A DNA stretch of 64,000 nucleotides from assembly GCF_900324475.1 (NCBI RefSeq), contig NZ_LT992502.1, positions 2,666,001-2,730,000 of the forward strand, in the 5' to 3' direction. Made by a program: the position numbers and the translations under genes. This DNA comes from Enterobacter bugandensis (GTDB lineage: Bacteria; Pseudomonadota; Gammaproteobacteria; Enterobacterales; Enterobacteriaceae). How positions within the stretch are numbered: position 1 is the stretch's first letter; the number at the start of each line of letters is the position of its first letter. Shown here piece after piece: positions 18,501 through 28,722 of this stretch. Under the pieces are notes generated by a model. That model had not been told where the DNA came from. It did no database searches and saw only the letters and a list, made by a program, of their open reading frames with translations.

Positions 18501-19961
18501 ATGACAACCTTCTACACCGTGGTGAGTTGGCTGGTCATTCTGGGATACTGGCTGTTAATCGCGGGTGTGACGTTACGCATCCTGATGAAGCGCAGAGCCG
18601 TACCCTCTGCCATGGCCTGGCTTCTGATCATTTATATCCTCCCACTGGTGGGAATTATTGCCTATCTCTCTTTCGGTGAGCTTCACCTTGGTAAACGCCG
18701 TGCCGAGCGGGCGCGCGCAATGTGGCCTTCCACCGCGAAGTGGCTTAACGATCTCAAAGCCTGCAAGCATATCTTTGCCGAGGAGAACAGTAGCGTCGCC
18801 TCCTCGCTGTTTAAGCTCTGCGAGCGCCGCCAGGGGATTGGCGGCGTTAAGGGCAATCAGCTCCAGCTTCTGACGTCGTCCGATGATGTGATGCAGGCGT
18901 TAATCCGCGATATTCAGCTGGCTCGCCATAATATTGAGATGGTGTTTTATATCTGGCAGCCCGGCGGCATGGCTGACCAGGTCGCTGAATCCCTGATGGC
19001 GGCCGCACGCAGGGGGATCCACTGCCGTCTGATGCTGGACTCCGCGGGCAGCGTGGCATTTTTCCGTAGCCCCTGGGCGGGCATGATGCGTAACGCCGGT
19101 ATCGAGGTGGTTGAGGCGCTGAAGGTGAATCTCCTGCGCGTGTTTCTGCGCCGGATGGACCTTCGCCAGCACCGTAAAATGGTCATGATCGATAACTATA
19201 TTGCCTACACCGGCAGTATGAACATGGTTGACCCGCGCTTCTTTAAACAGGACTCCGGCGTCGGGCAATGGGTGGATCTGATGGCGCGAATGGAGGGGCC
19301 GATTGCCACCTCGATGGGGATCGTTTACTCCTGCGACTGGGAGATAGAGACCGGCAAGCGTATCCTGCCGCCACCGCCGGATGGCAATATTATGCCGTTT
19401 GAAGAGGCCAGCGGTCATACAATTCATACTATCGCCTCCGGACCGGGCTTCCCGGAGGACTTGATTCACCAGGCGCTGCTGACGGCAACCTACTCCGCGC
19501 GTGAATATCTGATCATGACGACGCCCTACTTTGTCCCCAGCGATGATCTGCTGCACGCGATTTGTACCGCAGCGCAGCGCGGCGTCGATGTCAGTATCAT
19601 TCTGCCACGCAAAAATGACTCCCTTCTGGTGGGCTGGGCCAGCCGTGCCTTCTTTAGCGAATTGCTTGCCGCCGGGGTGAAAATTTACCAGTTTGAAGGC
19701 GGGCTCCTGCACACCAAGAGCGTGCTGGTCGACGGCGAATTAAGCCTGGTGGGCACGGTTAACCTTGATATGCGCAGCCTGTGGCTAAACTTTGAAATCA
19801 CCCTGGTGATTGATGACGCCGGCTTTGGCGGTGACCTGGCGGCGGTTCAGGATGACTATATCTCCCGCTCGCGGCTGCTGGATGCCAGGCTGTGGGTAAA
19901 ACGTCCGTTATGGCAGCGAATAGCTGAACGACTGTTTTACTTCTTTAGTCCGTTGCTGTAA
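18501..19961 (+). CDS. clsA: ClsA, cardiolipin synthase A
   Basis: ClsA joins two phosphatidylglycerol molecules into cardiolipin and glycerol at the inner membrane. The 486 residues equal the E. coli length. Two N-terminal membrane segments (about residues 3-25 and 35-60) precede two phospholipase D HKD motifs, HRKMVMID near 223 and HTKSVLVD near 404, both intact. The start ATG follows AAAAGGA. yciU begins 33 bases after the stop. Confidence 0.97.
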   Translation: MTTFYTVVSWLVILGYWLLIAGVTLRILMKRRAVPSAMAWLLIIYILPLVGIIAYLSFGELHLGKRRAERARAMWPSTAKWLNDLKACKHIFAEENSSVASSLFKLCERRQGIGGVKGNQLQLLTSSDDVMQALIRDIQLARHNIEMVFYIWQPGGMADQVAESLMAAARRGIHCRLMLDSAGSVAFFRSPWAGMMRNAGIEVVEALKVNLLRVFLRRMDLRQHRKMVMIDNYIAYTGSMNMVDPRFFKQDSGVGQWVDLMARMEGPIATSMGIVYSCDWEIETGKRILPPPPDGNIMPFEEASGHTIHTIASGPGFPEDLIHQALLTATYSAREYLIMTTPYFVPSDDLLHAICTAAQRGVDVSIILPRKNDSLLVGWASRAFFSELLAAGVKIYQFEGGLLHTKSVLVDGELSLVGTVNLDMRSLWLNFEITLVIDDAGFGGDLAAVQDDYISRSRLLDARLWVKRPLWQRIAERLFYFFSPLL

Positions 19962-20324
<363 letters not shown>

Positions 20325-20353
20325 TAAAAAAGGCTGCGATAGCAGCCTTTTTT
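20325..20353. terminator. Bidirectional terminator after yciU
   Basis: AAGGCTGC (20330-20337) pairs with GCAGCCTT (20342-20349) around GATA, flanked by A6 on one side and T6 on the other, between converging genes. Confidence 0.9.
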
Positions 20354-20355
20354 AT

Positions 20356-21192
20356 TTAATCCGGTAACGCGCTTCCGCAGCGGTTGCAAAACCGCGCGCT
20401 GTGTTCATGATCGACCTGATGGCAGTTCGGACATTTGCGCCGCTGTTTATGGTTCTGAAACGCGCTGCTCATGTGCGTGGTAATAAGCCCCGTCGGAATG
20501 GCAATTACCGAATACCCAATCAGAATCAGCACGGATGCCACAATCCGCCCCAGCGGCGTATGGGGCGTGATATCACCATAGCCCACGGTCGTAACGGTCA
20601 CTATCGCCCAGTAGACGGACGCATTGAGCGTCGTGAAGCCATATTTCGGCCCTTCAATCAAATACATCAGCGCGCCAAAAACAATCATGACGATGGCAAT
20701 AAACGAATAGAACAGAATAAGCTGATGGCGTGCGCTGACGATCGCGCTCCAGAATACGCGCAGCGACGGCATAAAGCGCAGTAACTTCAGGATACGCAAG
20801 ACCCGAATAACGCGCATCGCTCGCCAGGCGAAAACATAGTTGAGGCTGATCTCCGGCCACAGCCACATCACATAGAGCGGCAGGATCGTCGCTAAATCAA
20901 TAAAGCCCCAGAAGCTAAAGACGTACTTTGCCGGGTTGGGCCAGCAAACAACACGCAGAATATACTCAGCGGTAAAGACCAGGGTAATAATAAGTTCCAG
21001 CCAGACAAACGCATGCCATTCCTCAAATGTCAGGTGATATTGCGTACCCACCCCCGATTCAATAAAAATGACCACTACGCTCAGTAGCGCAAACAGCGCA
21101 CACAGACCTTCAAAACGGCGTCCCGATACCGTTTCAGGATCGAATAAAAGATGATAGAGCCGCCGACGGGCTGAAGTGAATAAACGCGACAC
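20356..21192 (-). CDS. Voltage-gated potassium channel with C-terminal zinc ribbon
   Basis: A 278-residue six-transmembrane Kv-type channel, not the 417-residue RCK-domain Kch that E. coli has at this position. The S4 voltage sensor carries a basic residue at every third position (R124, R127, R130, R133, K136, R139). The pore helix leads into the selectivity filter TVGYGD at 202-207. After S6 a short linker ends in a rubredoxin-like zinc ribbon, CPNC (254-257) and CNRC (269-272). There is no RCK domain. The start is GTG at 21192. Potassium selectivity follows from the filter; the gating and ribbon roles are unknown. Confidence 0.88.
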   Translation of the reverse strand: MSRLFTSARRRLYHLLFDPETVSGRRFEGLCALFALLSVVVIFIESGVGTQYHLTFEEWHAFVWLELIITLVFTAEYILRVVCWPNPAKYVFSFWGFIDLATILPLYVMWLWPEISLNYVFAWRAMRVIRVLRILKLLRFMPSLRVFWSAIVSARHQLILFYSFIAIVMIVFGALMYLIEGPKYGFTTLNASVYWAIVTVTTVGYGDITPHTPLGRIVASVLILIGYSVIAIPTGLITTHMSSAFQNHKQRRKCPNCHQVDHEHSARFCNRCGSALPD

Positions 21193-21203
21193 GGTAACCT
21201 CGC

Positions 21204-21236
21204 AAAAAAATAAGGGCTGACATCATGTCAGCCCTT
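21204..21236 (-). terminator. opp operon terminator
   Basis: On the minus strand an 11-pair stem (AAGGGCTGACA, 21212-21222, with TGTCAGCCCTT, 21226-21236) is followed by TATTTTTTT. It lies just past the oppF stop and is a classical rho-independent terminator. Confidence 0.92.
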
Positions 21237-21240
21237 GCGA

Positions 21241-22245
21241 TTATAGCGGGTCTACTTTCAGGCAGGAAACCGCATGTCGGAAACTGCCCTCCAGCACCGG
21301 TCGCGTTTTCGCGCATTCCGGCCCGGCCATCGGGCATCGCGTGCGGAACACGCAGCCCGACGGCGGATTGATCGGCGATGGCAATTCCCCTTCCAGAAGC
21401 TGAATCGTTTTATTCTTTTCCAGATCCGGATCGGGGATCGGCACAGCCGACATCAGCGCTTTGGTATAAGGGTGCAGCGGGTTATGGTACACCTCGTCAT
21501 AGGTTCCCAGTTCCACGGCATGGCCCAGGTACATCACCAGCACGCGGTCGGAGATGTGTTTTACCACCGCCAGGTCGTGCGCAATGAAGATCAACGACAG
21601 CCCCATTTCGCGCTGCAATTTCTGAAGCAGGTTAACCACCTGCGCCTGAATCGACACGTCCAGCGCGGAGACCGGTTCATCACAAATAATCAGTTTCGGC
21701 TCAAGGATAAGCGCACGCGCAATGCCAATACGCTGACACTGGCCGCCTGAAAATTCATGCGGGTAACGGTTAATGAGGTTAGGCAACAGCCCGACTTTGA
21801 GCATCATCGCCTTCACGCGGTCGCGGACTTCCTGACGCGGCATCTTTGGATGATAGGTGCGCAGCGGTTCGGCGATAATCTCACCGATGGTCATACGCGG
21901 GTTTAATGACGCCAGCGGATCCTGGAAAATCATCTGGATATCGCTGCGCACGTCGCGCCACTCGTCAGGCTTCATGCCCAGCAGATCTTTACCCAGCCAG
22001 GCCACTTTGCCGCCGGTGGCTTTCACCAGACCGATAATCGCACGCGCAAAGGTGGATTTACCGCAGCCGGATTCGCCCACCACGCCCAGGGTTTCCCCCT
22101 CATACAGACGCAAGGTGACGCCATCTACCGCTTTCAGGGTCTTCGGCGGCTGCCAGAACCACTGCTTGCCATCTTTGATGTCGAAATGCACCTTAAGGTC
22201 GGCGATTTCGAGCAGCACGTTGCGTTTTTCATCTAATGCGTTCAT
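21241..22245 (-). CDS. oppF: OppF, oligopeptide ABC transporter ATPase
   Basis: One of the two ATPases that drive oligopeptide import. The 334 residues match E. coli OppF: Walker A GESGCGKST, the ABC signature SGGQCQRIGIARAL, Walker B LIICDEPVSALD, and a C-terminal cysteine-containing oligopeptide-transporter extension (GCVFRTRCPMAGPEC). The start overlaps the oppD stop (ATGA), so the two ATPases are translated together. It is the last gene of the operon. Confidence 0.97.
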   Translation of the reverse strand: MNALDEKRNVLLEIADLKVHFDIKDGKQWFWQPPKTLKAVDGVTLRLYEGETLGVVGESGCGKSTFARAIIGLVKATGGKVAWLGKDLLGMKPDEWRDVRSDIQMIFQDPLASLNPRMTIGEIIAEPLRTYHPKMPRQEVRDRVKAMMLKVGLLPNLINRYPHEFSGGQCQRIGIARALILEPKLIICDEPVSALDVSIQAQVVNLLQKLQREMGLSLIFIAHDLAVVKHISDRVLVMYLGHAVELGTYDEVYHNPLHPYTKALMSAVPIPDPDLEKNKTIQLLEGELPSPINPPSGCVFRTRCPMAGPECAKTRPVLEGSFRHAVSCLKVDPL

Positions 22246-23255
22246 ACCAGCTCCTCCTGCGGCTTAAAGCAGGCGCGCAGACGGCCTGGGGCAAATTCTT
22301 CCAGCGGCGGCGCGCTGTTACAGATTTCCATCGCGTGCGGGCAGCGCGGCTGGAACGGACAGCCTTTCGGCAGTCGCAGCAGGTTTGGCGGGTTGCCCGG
22401 AATGGTGAGCAGGGATTCTCCTTCCGCATCAAGACGCGGTACCGCGTTCAGCAGGCCAATCGAGTACGGATGGGCTGGCTGATAGAACACGTCGCGCGCT
22501 TTGCCGTATTCCATGGTGCGCCCGGCGTACATCACCAGCACTTTGTCACAGATACCGGCAACCACGCCCAGATCGTGGGTGATCATGATAATCGCCGTGT
22601 TGAACTCACGTTTAAGCTCGTTCAGCAGGGTCATGATTTGCGCCTGCACGGTGACGTCCAGCGCGGTAGTCGGTTCATCGGCAATCAGCAGTTTTGGCCG
22701 GCACAGCAGCGCCATGGCAATCATCACGCGCTGACGCATACCGCCAGAGAACTCATGCGGGAACATGCGCATGCGCTTGCGCGCTTCCGGCATTTTCACC
22801 GCATCCAGCATTTTAACGGATTCCTCAAAAGCTTCCGCTTTGCCCAGACCTTTGTGCAGCATCAGGACTTCCATCAGCTGCTCACCGACGCGCATATACG
22901 GGTTCAGGGAGGTCATCGGATCCTGGAAAATCATTGAGATCTGTTCGGCGCGAAGCTTGTTCAGCTCGAGCTCCGGTAGGTTAAGAATTTCGCGACCGTT
23001 GAATTTCGCCGAACCGCCAATCACGCCGTTAGCGGCCAGCAGGCCCATTAACGCAAATGCCGTCTGGGATTTTCCGGAGCCGGATTCACCCACGATCCCC
23101 AGCGTTTCCCCTTTGCTCAGGTTAAAGTTGAGATCGTTGACCGCAGTAACATCGCCGTCCGGGGTTTTAAAGGTCACGCGGAGGTCTTTAACATCCAGCA
23201 GAAGATTGCTCTGCTGCTGCGCCTGTGGCGCGGTGGCCGTTTCAATAATTGTCAT
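22242..23255 (-). CDS. oppD: OppD, oligopeptide ABC transporter ATPase
   Basis: The partner ATPase of OppF, 337 residues. It has Walker A GESGSGKSQ, signature SGGMRQRVMIAMAL, Walker B LLIADEPTTALD, and the C-terminal four-cysteine region (GCPFQPRCPHAMEIC) that in this subfamily can bind an iron-sulfur cluster. It lies 11 bases after oppC and overlaps oppF by four bases. Confidence 0.97.
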   Translation of the reverse strand: MTIIETATAPQAQQQSNLLLDVKDLRVTFKTPDGDVTAVNDLNFNLSKGETLGIVGESGSGKSQTAFALMGLLAANGVIGGSAKFNGREILNLPELELNKLRAEQISMIFQDPMTSLNPYMRVGEQLMEVLMLHKGLGKAEAFEESVKMLDAVKMPEARKRMRMFPHEFSGGMRQRVMIAMALLCRPKLLIADEPTTALDVTVQAQIMTLLNELKREFNTAIIMITHDLGVVAGICDKVLVMYAGRTMEYGKARDVFYQPAHPYSIGLLNAVPRLDAEGESLLTIPGNPPNLLRLPKGCPFQPRCPHAMEICNSAPPLEEFAPGRLRACFKPQEELV

Positions 23256-23266
23256 GACGGCGCTCC

Positions 23267-24175
23267 TTAACGGTCTTTCGGGTCGAGGGCATCACGCAGG
23301 CCATCGCCGATAAAGTTAAAACAAAACAGGGTAACGACCAGGAAACCCGCCGGATAAAGCAGCAGCCACGGTGAAACTTCCATCGAGTTTGCGCCGTCGC
23401 TCAGCAGCGCGCCCCAGCTGCTCAGTGGCTCCTGCGTGCCCAGCCCCAGGAAGCTGAGGAAGGATTCAAACAGAATCATGCTTGGCACCAGCAGTGAGGC
23501 ATAGACCACCACCACGCCCAGCACGTTAGGCACGATATGGCGAACCACGATATTACTGGTTGATACCCCCCCTACCTGCGCCGCTTCGATAAACTCTTTG
23601 CGTTTGAGGCTCAGCGTCTGGCCGCGCACGATACGCGCCATATCCAGCCAGGAAACCATCCCGATGGCCACGAAGATCAACAGGATGTTCTGGCCGAAGA
23701 AGGTCACCAGCAAAATCACGAAGAACATAAACGGGAAGGAGTTCAGGATTTCCAGGAGACGCATCATCACCGAGTCTACTTTGCCGCCAAGGTAGCCGGA
23801 AAGCGCGCCGTAAAGCGTCCCCACGATCACCGCCACCAGCGCGGCGGCGATACCGACCATCAGGGAAATACGGCCACCAATCGCCACGCGTACCAGCAAA
23901 TCACGGCCGGATGAATCGGTACCGAAATAGTGGCCGGACTCCATATCAGGCGCGCTGGACATCATGCCCCAGTCCGTATCGAAATAGGTAAATTGCGACA
24001 GCATCGGCGCCAGGGTGACAAACAGCGCGATGATCACCAGCACAACCAGGCTGGCGACCGCCGCACGGTTATGCATAAAGCGACGGCGCGCGTCCTGCCA
24101 GAGGCTACGACCTTCTACTTCCAGTTTTTCACTGAAGTTTTCCAGCGCCTCGCTGTTTTTCTTACTCAACATCAT
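23267..24175 (-). CDS. oppC: OppC, oligopeptide ABC transporter permease
   Basis: A 302-residue inner membrane permease with six transmembrane segments and the cytoplasmic EAA-type coupling loop (EFIEAAQVGGVSTSNIVVRHIVPN). It pairs with OppB to form the peptide channel. It is close to E. coli OppC across its length, including the N-terminal cytoplasmic stretch MMLSKKNSEALENFSEKLEV. It lies 14 bases downstream of oppB. Confidence 0.97.
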   Translation of the reverse strand: MMLSKKNSEALENFSEKLEVEGRSLWQDARRRFMHNRAAVASLVVLVIIALFVTLAPMLSQFTYFDTDWGMMSSAPDMESGHYFGTDSSGRDLLVRVAIGGRISLMVGIAAALVAVIVGTLYGALSGYLGGKVDSVMMRLLEILNSFPFMFFVILLVTFFGQNILLIFVAIGMVSWLDMARIVRGQTLSLKRKEFIEAAQVGGVSTSNIVVRHIVPNVLGVVVVYASLLVPSMILFESFLSFLGLGTQEPLSSWGALLSDGANSMEVSPWLLLYPAGFLVVTLFCFNFIGDGLRDALDPKDR

Positions 24176-24189
24176 GGCGTGCTCCAGCG

Positions 24190-25110
24190 TTAGTAACGAA
24201 TTTTCGGGTCGATAACGGCATAAAGCACATCGACAACGGCGTTAAAGAGAATTGTCAGTGCGCCCACGAGGATCGTGAGGCTCAGAACGAGCGAGTAGTC
24301 ACGGTTAAGCGCCCCGTTTACGAACAGTTGACCAATACCCGGCAGGCCGTAAATTGTTTCGATAACCATTGAACCCGTAATGATGCCGACGAATGCCGGT
24401 CCCATATAGGAGAGCACAGGCAGCAGCGCCGGCTTGAGCGCGTGGCGGAAGATGATCCGGCGCATCGGCAGCCCTTTTGCGCGCGCGGTGCGGATGAAGT
24501 TTGAGTGCAGCACTTCGATCATTGAACCACGGGTAATACGCGCGATACTGGCGATGTACGCCAGCGATAATGCCACCATCGGCAAAATCATGAACTTCAA
24601 TGCCCCGCCGTTCCAGCCGCCCCCGGGCAGCCATTTCAGCGTGATGGCAAATATCATCACCAGCAATGGCGCGACAACGAAGCTGGGTATGACTACCCCG
24701 GTCATTGCCACCCCCATTACGGCATAATCCCATTTGGTATTTTGTCTGAGCGCGGCGATAACGCCTGCGGTGACCCCGAGAACGACGGCCAGAATGAATG
24801 CTGCAGCACCCAGTTTTGCCGAGACCGGGAAGCTGGAGGCCACCAGATCGTTAACGGAATAGTCTTTATATTTAAATGACGGTCCAAAATCACCGTGCGC
24901 CAGCTGCTTCAGATAGTTGAAGTATTGGGTGGTGATGGGATCGTTTAAGTGATACTTCGCCTCGATGTTGGCCATAACTTCTGGCGGCAACGTACGTTCA
25001 CCGGTAAATGGACTTCCCGGCGCGAGACGCATCATAAAGAAGGAAATCGTAATTAGAATAAATAACGTTGGTATCGCTTCTAAACAGCGACGCAGGATAA
25101 ATTTCAACAT
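24190..25110 (-). CDS. oppB: OppB, oligopeptide ABC transporter permease
   Basis: A 306-residue permease with six predicted membrane spans, starting MLKFILRRCLEAIPTLFILITISFFMM. The coupling loop SNFIRTARAKGLPMRRIIFRHALKPA matches the binding-protein-dependent transport consensus. It is the first gene after the oppA-oppB intergenic hairpin, so it is likely expressed at a lower level than oppA. Confidence 0.97.
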   Translation of the reverse strand: MLKFILRRCLEAIPTLFILITISFFMMRLAPGSPFTGERTLPPEVMANIEAKYHLNDPITTQYFNYLKQLAHGDFGPSFKYKDYSVNDLVASSFPVSAKLGAAAFILAVVLGVTAGVIAALRQNTKWDYAVMGVAMTGVVIPSFVVAPLLVMIFAITLKWLPGGGWNGGALKFMILPMVALSLAYIASIARITRGSMIEVLHSNFIRTARAKGLPMRRIIFRHALKPALLPVLSYMGPAFVGIITGSMVIETIYGLPGIGQLFVNGALNRDYSLVLSLTILVGALTILFNAVVDVLYAVIDPKIRY

Positions 25111-25159
25111 TGCCCGTACCTTCTGGCGTGTGCCTGATGAATGTTACAAAGTAGACACA

Positions 25160-25184
25160 GTGGGGCAAGCCAGGCTCGCCCCAC
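25160..25184 (-). repeat. Intergenic hairpin between oppA and oppB
   Basis: GTGGGGCAAGCC (25160-25171) and GGCTCGCCCCAC (25173-25184) form a long stem. The single mismatch in DNA becomes a G-U pair only in the minus-strand RNA, so the structure is preserved in the opp transcript. It has no T-tail. It probably stabilises the abundant oppA message or partly terminates, lowering oppBCDF expression. Confidence 0.7.
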
Positions 25185-25193
25185 GTATTGCCA

Positions 25194-26825
25194 TTAATGC
25201 TTGATAATATAAAGATTCTTAACGGAAATATTATCCAACGGGTCTTTACCGGTATAACCCCCTACCCACGGTTTCACCAGACGGGCGTTAACGTAGTAGT
25301 AAACCGGTACAATTGCAGAGTCTTTATCGAGCTGTTCTTCTGATTTCGCGTACAGCTCTGCGCGCTGCGCATCGTCAGACACTTTCAGGGTTTCAGCGAT
25401 GATCTTGTCAAACGCCGGGCTCTTATAGTGCGCCGTGTTGTTCGAACTGTCGCTGAGCATAGTGTTCAGGAATGATGTCGGTTCGTTATAGTCCGCACAC
25501 CAGCCCGCACGCGCCACGTCGAAGGTCCCCTGATGACGCGTATCGAGGAAGGTTTTCCACTCCTGGTTTTCCAGCTTAACGTTCACGCCCAGGTTTTTCT
25601 TCCAGATAGACGCGACGGCAATCGCCAGTTTTTTATGCAGATCTGATGTGTTATACAGCAGGTTGAACGTCAGCGGCTTGTCTGCGGTGTATCCTGCTTC
25701 AGCCAGCAGTTTTTTCGCTTCTTCGTTACGTTTTTCCTGCGACCATTTGAACCACTCAGGCTCAACCAGTTTCATCCCATCGGTATACGGAGGCGTGTAG
25801 CTGTACGCCGGCAGATCGCCCTGGTTTTTCACTTTGTTCACGATGATATCGCGATCCAGTGCCAGCTTCAGCGCGGTACGAACGCGCACGTCGGTGAACG
25901 GTGCTTTCTGGTTGTTGATTTCGTAATAATAGGTGCACAGATATGGATCTACGTGAACTTCTTTCGGGATCTCTTTCTTCAGCTTCTGGAACAGTTCAAT
26001 CGGCATGTTGTTATAGGTCATGTCGATTTCACCGCTGCGGTAGCGGTTAACGTCGGTCACTTCGGAAGAGATTGGCAGGTAGGTGACCTGATTAATCACG
26101 GTCTTCGCATTATCCCAGTACTGCGGGTTACGCTCCAGCACCATACGTTCGTTGACCACCCAGTCTTTCAGCTTATAGGCGCCGTTGGTCACGATATTGG
26201 CAGGCTGCGTCCATTTTTCACCAAATTTTTCCACGGCGGATTTTGGTACCGGCGAGACGGACGGGTGAACCAGCAGCTTATAGAAGTACGGAACAGGTTC
26301 GCTCAACGTCACTTCAAAGGTATTAGCATCGATCGCCTTCACGCCCAGGTCGGTGACCGGCTTTTTACCGGCGATGATGTCATCGATATTGGCGATGTGG
26401 CCATACTGCAGATAGCTCGCATACGGAGAGGCGGTATTTGGATTCGCCAGGCGCTGCCAGCTATACACGAAATCTTCGGCGGTAACCGGTGTACCGTCGG
26501 ACCATTTGGCATCTTTACGCAGATGGAAGGTCCAGACTTTGAAATCTTTATTTTCCCACTTTTCTGCCACACCCGGTGCCGGGTGGCCGTCTACGTCAGT
26601 CACCAGCAGACCTTCGAACAGGTCGCGGTTAACGTTTGACTCAGGAACGCCTTCAATTTTATGCGGATCGAGAGACTGCACTTCCGCACCGTTGTTACGC
26701 ACCAGCGTCTGTTTTTCCGCCAGTTGAACACCTGCAGGAACGTCCGCAGCCATTGCAGCGTTGCCCGCGATTAGCGCAGTTAAAATCCCCGCCGCTACCA
26801 GATTTTTTTTTGTGATGATGGACAT
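25194..26825 (-). CDS. oppA: OppA, periplasmic oligopeptide-binding protein
   Basis: The periplasmic receptor of the Opp system, binding peptides of about two to five residues with little sequence preference. The 543 residues equal the E. coli length. A signal peptide (MSIITKKNLVAAGILTALIAGNAAMA) precedes the mature SBP_bac_5 domain starting near ADVPAGVQLAEKQTL. GGAG lies ten bases before the ATG, and a C/A-rich stretch (ACCAACACA) directly precedes the start. In E. coli the small RNA GcvB represses oppA through such a region; here that is inference. Confidence 0.97.
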   Translation of the reverse strand: MSIITKKNLVAAGILTALIAGNAAMAADVPAGVQLAEKQTLVRNNGAEVQSLDPHKIEGVPESNVNRDLFEGLLVTDVDGHPAPGVAEKWENKDFKVWTFHLRKDAKWSDGTPVTAEDFVYSWQRLANPNTASPYASYLQYGHIANIDDIIAGKKPVTDLGVKAIDANTFEVTLSEPVPYFYKLLVHPSVSPVPKSAVEKFGEKWTQPANIVTNGAYKLKDWVVNERMVLERNPQYWDNAKTVINQVTYLPISSEVTDVNRYRSGEIDMTYNNMPIELFQKLKKEIPKEVHVDPYLCTYYYEINNQKAPFTDVRVRTALKLALDRDIIVNKVKNQGDLPAYSYTPPYTDGMKLVEPEWFKWSQEKRNEEAKKLLAEAGYTADKPLTFNLLYNTSDLHKKLAIAVASIWKKNLGVNVKLENQEWKTFLDTRHQGTFDVARAGWCADYNEPTSFLNTMLSDSSNNTAHYKSPAFDKIIAETLKVSDDAQRAELYAKSEEQLDKDSAIVPVYYYVNARLVKPWVGGYTGKDPLDNISVKNLYIIKH

Positions 26826-27552
26826 TGTGTTGGTACTCCACTCATTATAATTACTGGCTTTCGCCAGCTGTCTAATCCCCTGTTGGGGCCTGTACAGCGC
26901 AGGAGTTTTTTTTGCTGCTGTCAGGTTCTTTTTTTACTGCTTGCTATCACCGACTTTTTTATTACTGACCGCTCGTATGGCCGTCTTGCGTCGATTCTTG
27001 CCAGACCTCCCCTGTTTGAGGCCTGTGCTGGATATCTGAGAAGAGGATTATATGAAAATAATTCTCATCTACTTGTTTTAGGCTGCAAAATAGTAGGCCG
27101 GAAAGTATCAAATGGCGTAAACACGCGCCAATACATTTTGCAAATTTGTTAAGCAATTCTCTTTTACGGCCCAGGCCGTATCGTCCTGCCCAGCCCTTCC
27201 ATACGTTGAAAACCCTAAAAAATACTTAAAATTCAAACCAATATGGAAGATTTTCCCTTCAGGCGCGTCGCTGTATTCTCATCGCGTAGTTTTGTACGAA
27301 AATTTAACAATTGATTATTATTTAGCACATTCATCTAACGAAATGTTGAAATTACTAATATCATTTCGGTTATCCCGCAGCAAGCCCAAGACTATCGTGT
27401 GAGTAAAATAACAGTGCGTTCGAAGATTTTCTGTGCAGGCAGGCTTGAGATGAATTCATAACTCTATGAAATATATGAGATGAACATTATTAGTAGAATT
27501 TATTATGACAGGTAAGCTTTTCAACTTTATTTATATGATTTGCTGATATTGA
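26826..27552. other. Long intergenic region upstream of oppA
   Basis: More than 700 bases without a convincing gene between oppA and the ychE terminator. Near oppA it holds a short hairpin (CCCC-TGTT-GGGG, about 26878-26889) and a T-rich stretch around 26906-26960. The distal half is AT-rich, as expected for promoters and regulatory sites of oppA. An 89-codon plus-strand frame at 26883-27152 has no family resemblance and no good ribosome binding site, so I do not call it. Confidence 0.6.
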
Positions 27553-27581
27553 TACAAAAAAAACGGCGCCGAAGCGCCGTT
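27553..27581 (-). terminator. ychE terminator
   Basis: AACGGCGC (27562-27569) pairs with GCGCCGTT (27574-27581) around CGAA. On the minus strand it is followed by a T-run (27555-27563 complement), 16 bases past the ychE stop. Confidence 0.9.
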
Positions 27582-27596
27582 CTTTCATATGAAATA

Positions 27597-28244
27597 TCAA
27601 TGTAACAAGCCGGGGAAAATGCTTTTAATCCCCGTGACAATGAATTCGATCCCGAGTGCCATTAACAGCAGCCCCATAATACGCGTAATAACGTTGATGC
27701 CCGTCTGCCCCAGCAGGCGCACCAGCCACGGCGCCATGCGGAATACGCCCCAGCAACAGAGTGCGAAAACGGCAATCGCGACAGAAAAACCAATCAAATG
27801 CATGAGGCTATGGTAACGCGTGCCCCAGACAATGGTTGAACTGATGGCACCCGGCCCGGCCATGAGGGGCAATGCCAGCGGAACCACGCCGATACTTTCG
27901 CGGATGGCGGTTTCTGACTTTTCCTGCTTGTTCTGCTTATCCTCACCCAGCTTACCGCTGATCATGGACATGGCAATGGTCACCACCAGGATCCCGCCCG
28001 CAATGCGGAAGGAGTCAATCGAGATGCCAAAGAGCTGGAGAATGGCATCACCCAGGAAAAGCGAGGTGAGCAAAATGATCGCCACAGACAGGTTAGCGGT
28101 AAGATTGGTTTTGTTCCGGGCCGCCGCCGTCTGGTAACTGGTCATACTAATGAAGACAGGAATGATCCCCACCGGGTTGACCAGGGCAAACAGACCAATA
28201 AAAAATTTGAAATACGTTGGAAAATCAAAGAGCGTTTGGATCAC
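27597..28244 (-). CDS. ychE: YchE, MarC-family inner membrane protein
   Basis: A 215-residue membrane protein with about six spans, the same length as E. coli YchE (UPF0056/MarC family). The repeated family motifs are NPVGIIPVFISMT near residue 23 and PLMAGPGAISSTI near residue 127. Transport function is suspected from topology but not established. It is divergent from adhE, as in E. coli. Confidence 0.94.
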   Translation of the reverse strand: MIQTLFDFPTYFKFFIGLFALVNPVGIIPVFISMTSYQTAAARNKTNLTANLSVAIILLTSLFLGDAILQLFGISIDSFRIAGGILVVTIAMSMISGKLGEDKQNKQEKSETAIRESIGVVPLALPLMAGPGAISSTIVWGTRYHSLMHLIGFSVAIAVFALCCWGVFRMAPWLVRLLGQTGINVITRIMGLLLMALGIEFIVTGIKSIFPGLLH

Positions 28245-28722
28245 GTTTTGCTCCGCTTTTGCGCATGCCCGGGACAGTTACATTGTTAGGAAAAATCGCG
28301 CTGAAGATACGCTTTTTATTAGCATACTTCACCAGAAATCTGTGCCAAAACGTTAGCATTTCAGAATGTTAAACATATGTTGAGACAATGATAGCGTCAC
28401 TTCCAATAGTTACTTAATTAATTAACAGTGGAAATATATCCATTAAATAACCCTGCTGAAAGGTATCAGCTTGGTGGAAAATTGACGCAGATCATGATTT
28501 CCGTACTCAGAAGTGAGTAATCTTGATTACGCCCCCAGGGAGGTCACCTGACAAAAAGGGATGATGCTAAGGTAAGGCTCTTTTAGTAAATTAGTGTACT
28601 GGAGCATAAAGTAACCCTTTGTTTTACTTTATGTAACGCAAGTCGTATTGGCACTGTCTATACTGTCTGACGTATCGAGCGCTGGTTTACTAAAAGAGTT
28701 TAAACATTATCAGGAGAGCATT
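28245..28722 (+). promoter_or_regulatory. adhE upstream region with Cra-like operator
   Basis: 478 bases without a gene between divergent ychE and adhE. An imperfect palindrome GCTGAAAGGTATCAGC (28455-28470) resembles the Cra (FruR) consensus GCTGAAxCGxTTCAGC with two changes, and E. coli adhE is known to be Cra-repressed. The region is AT-rich near ychE. The adhE ribosome binding site is CAGGAGAG. I could not assign promoter hexamers confidently. Confidence 0.5.

Noticed and set aside
26883..27152. 89-codon frame in the oppA upstream region
   Set aside because: Starts with Cys- and Phe-rich sequence over T-tracts, lacks a ribosome binding site, and resembles no family.
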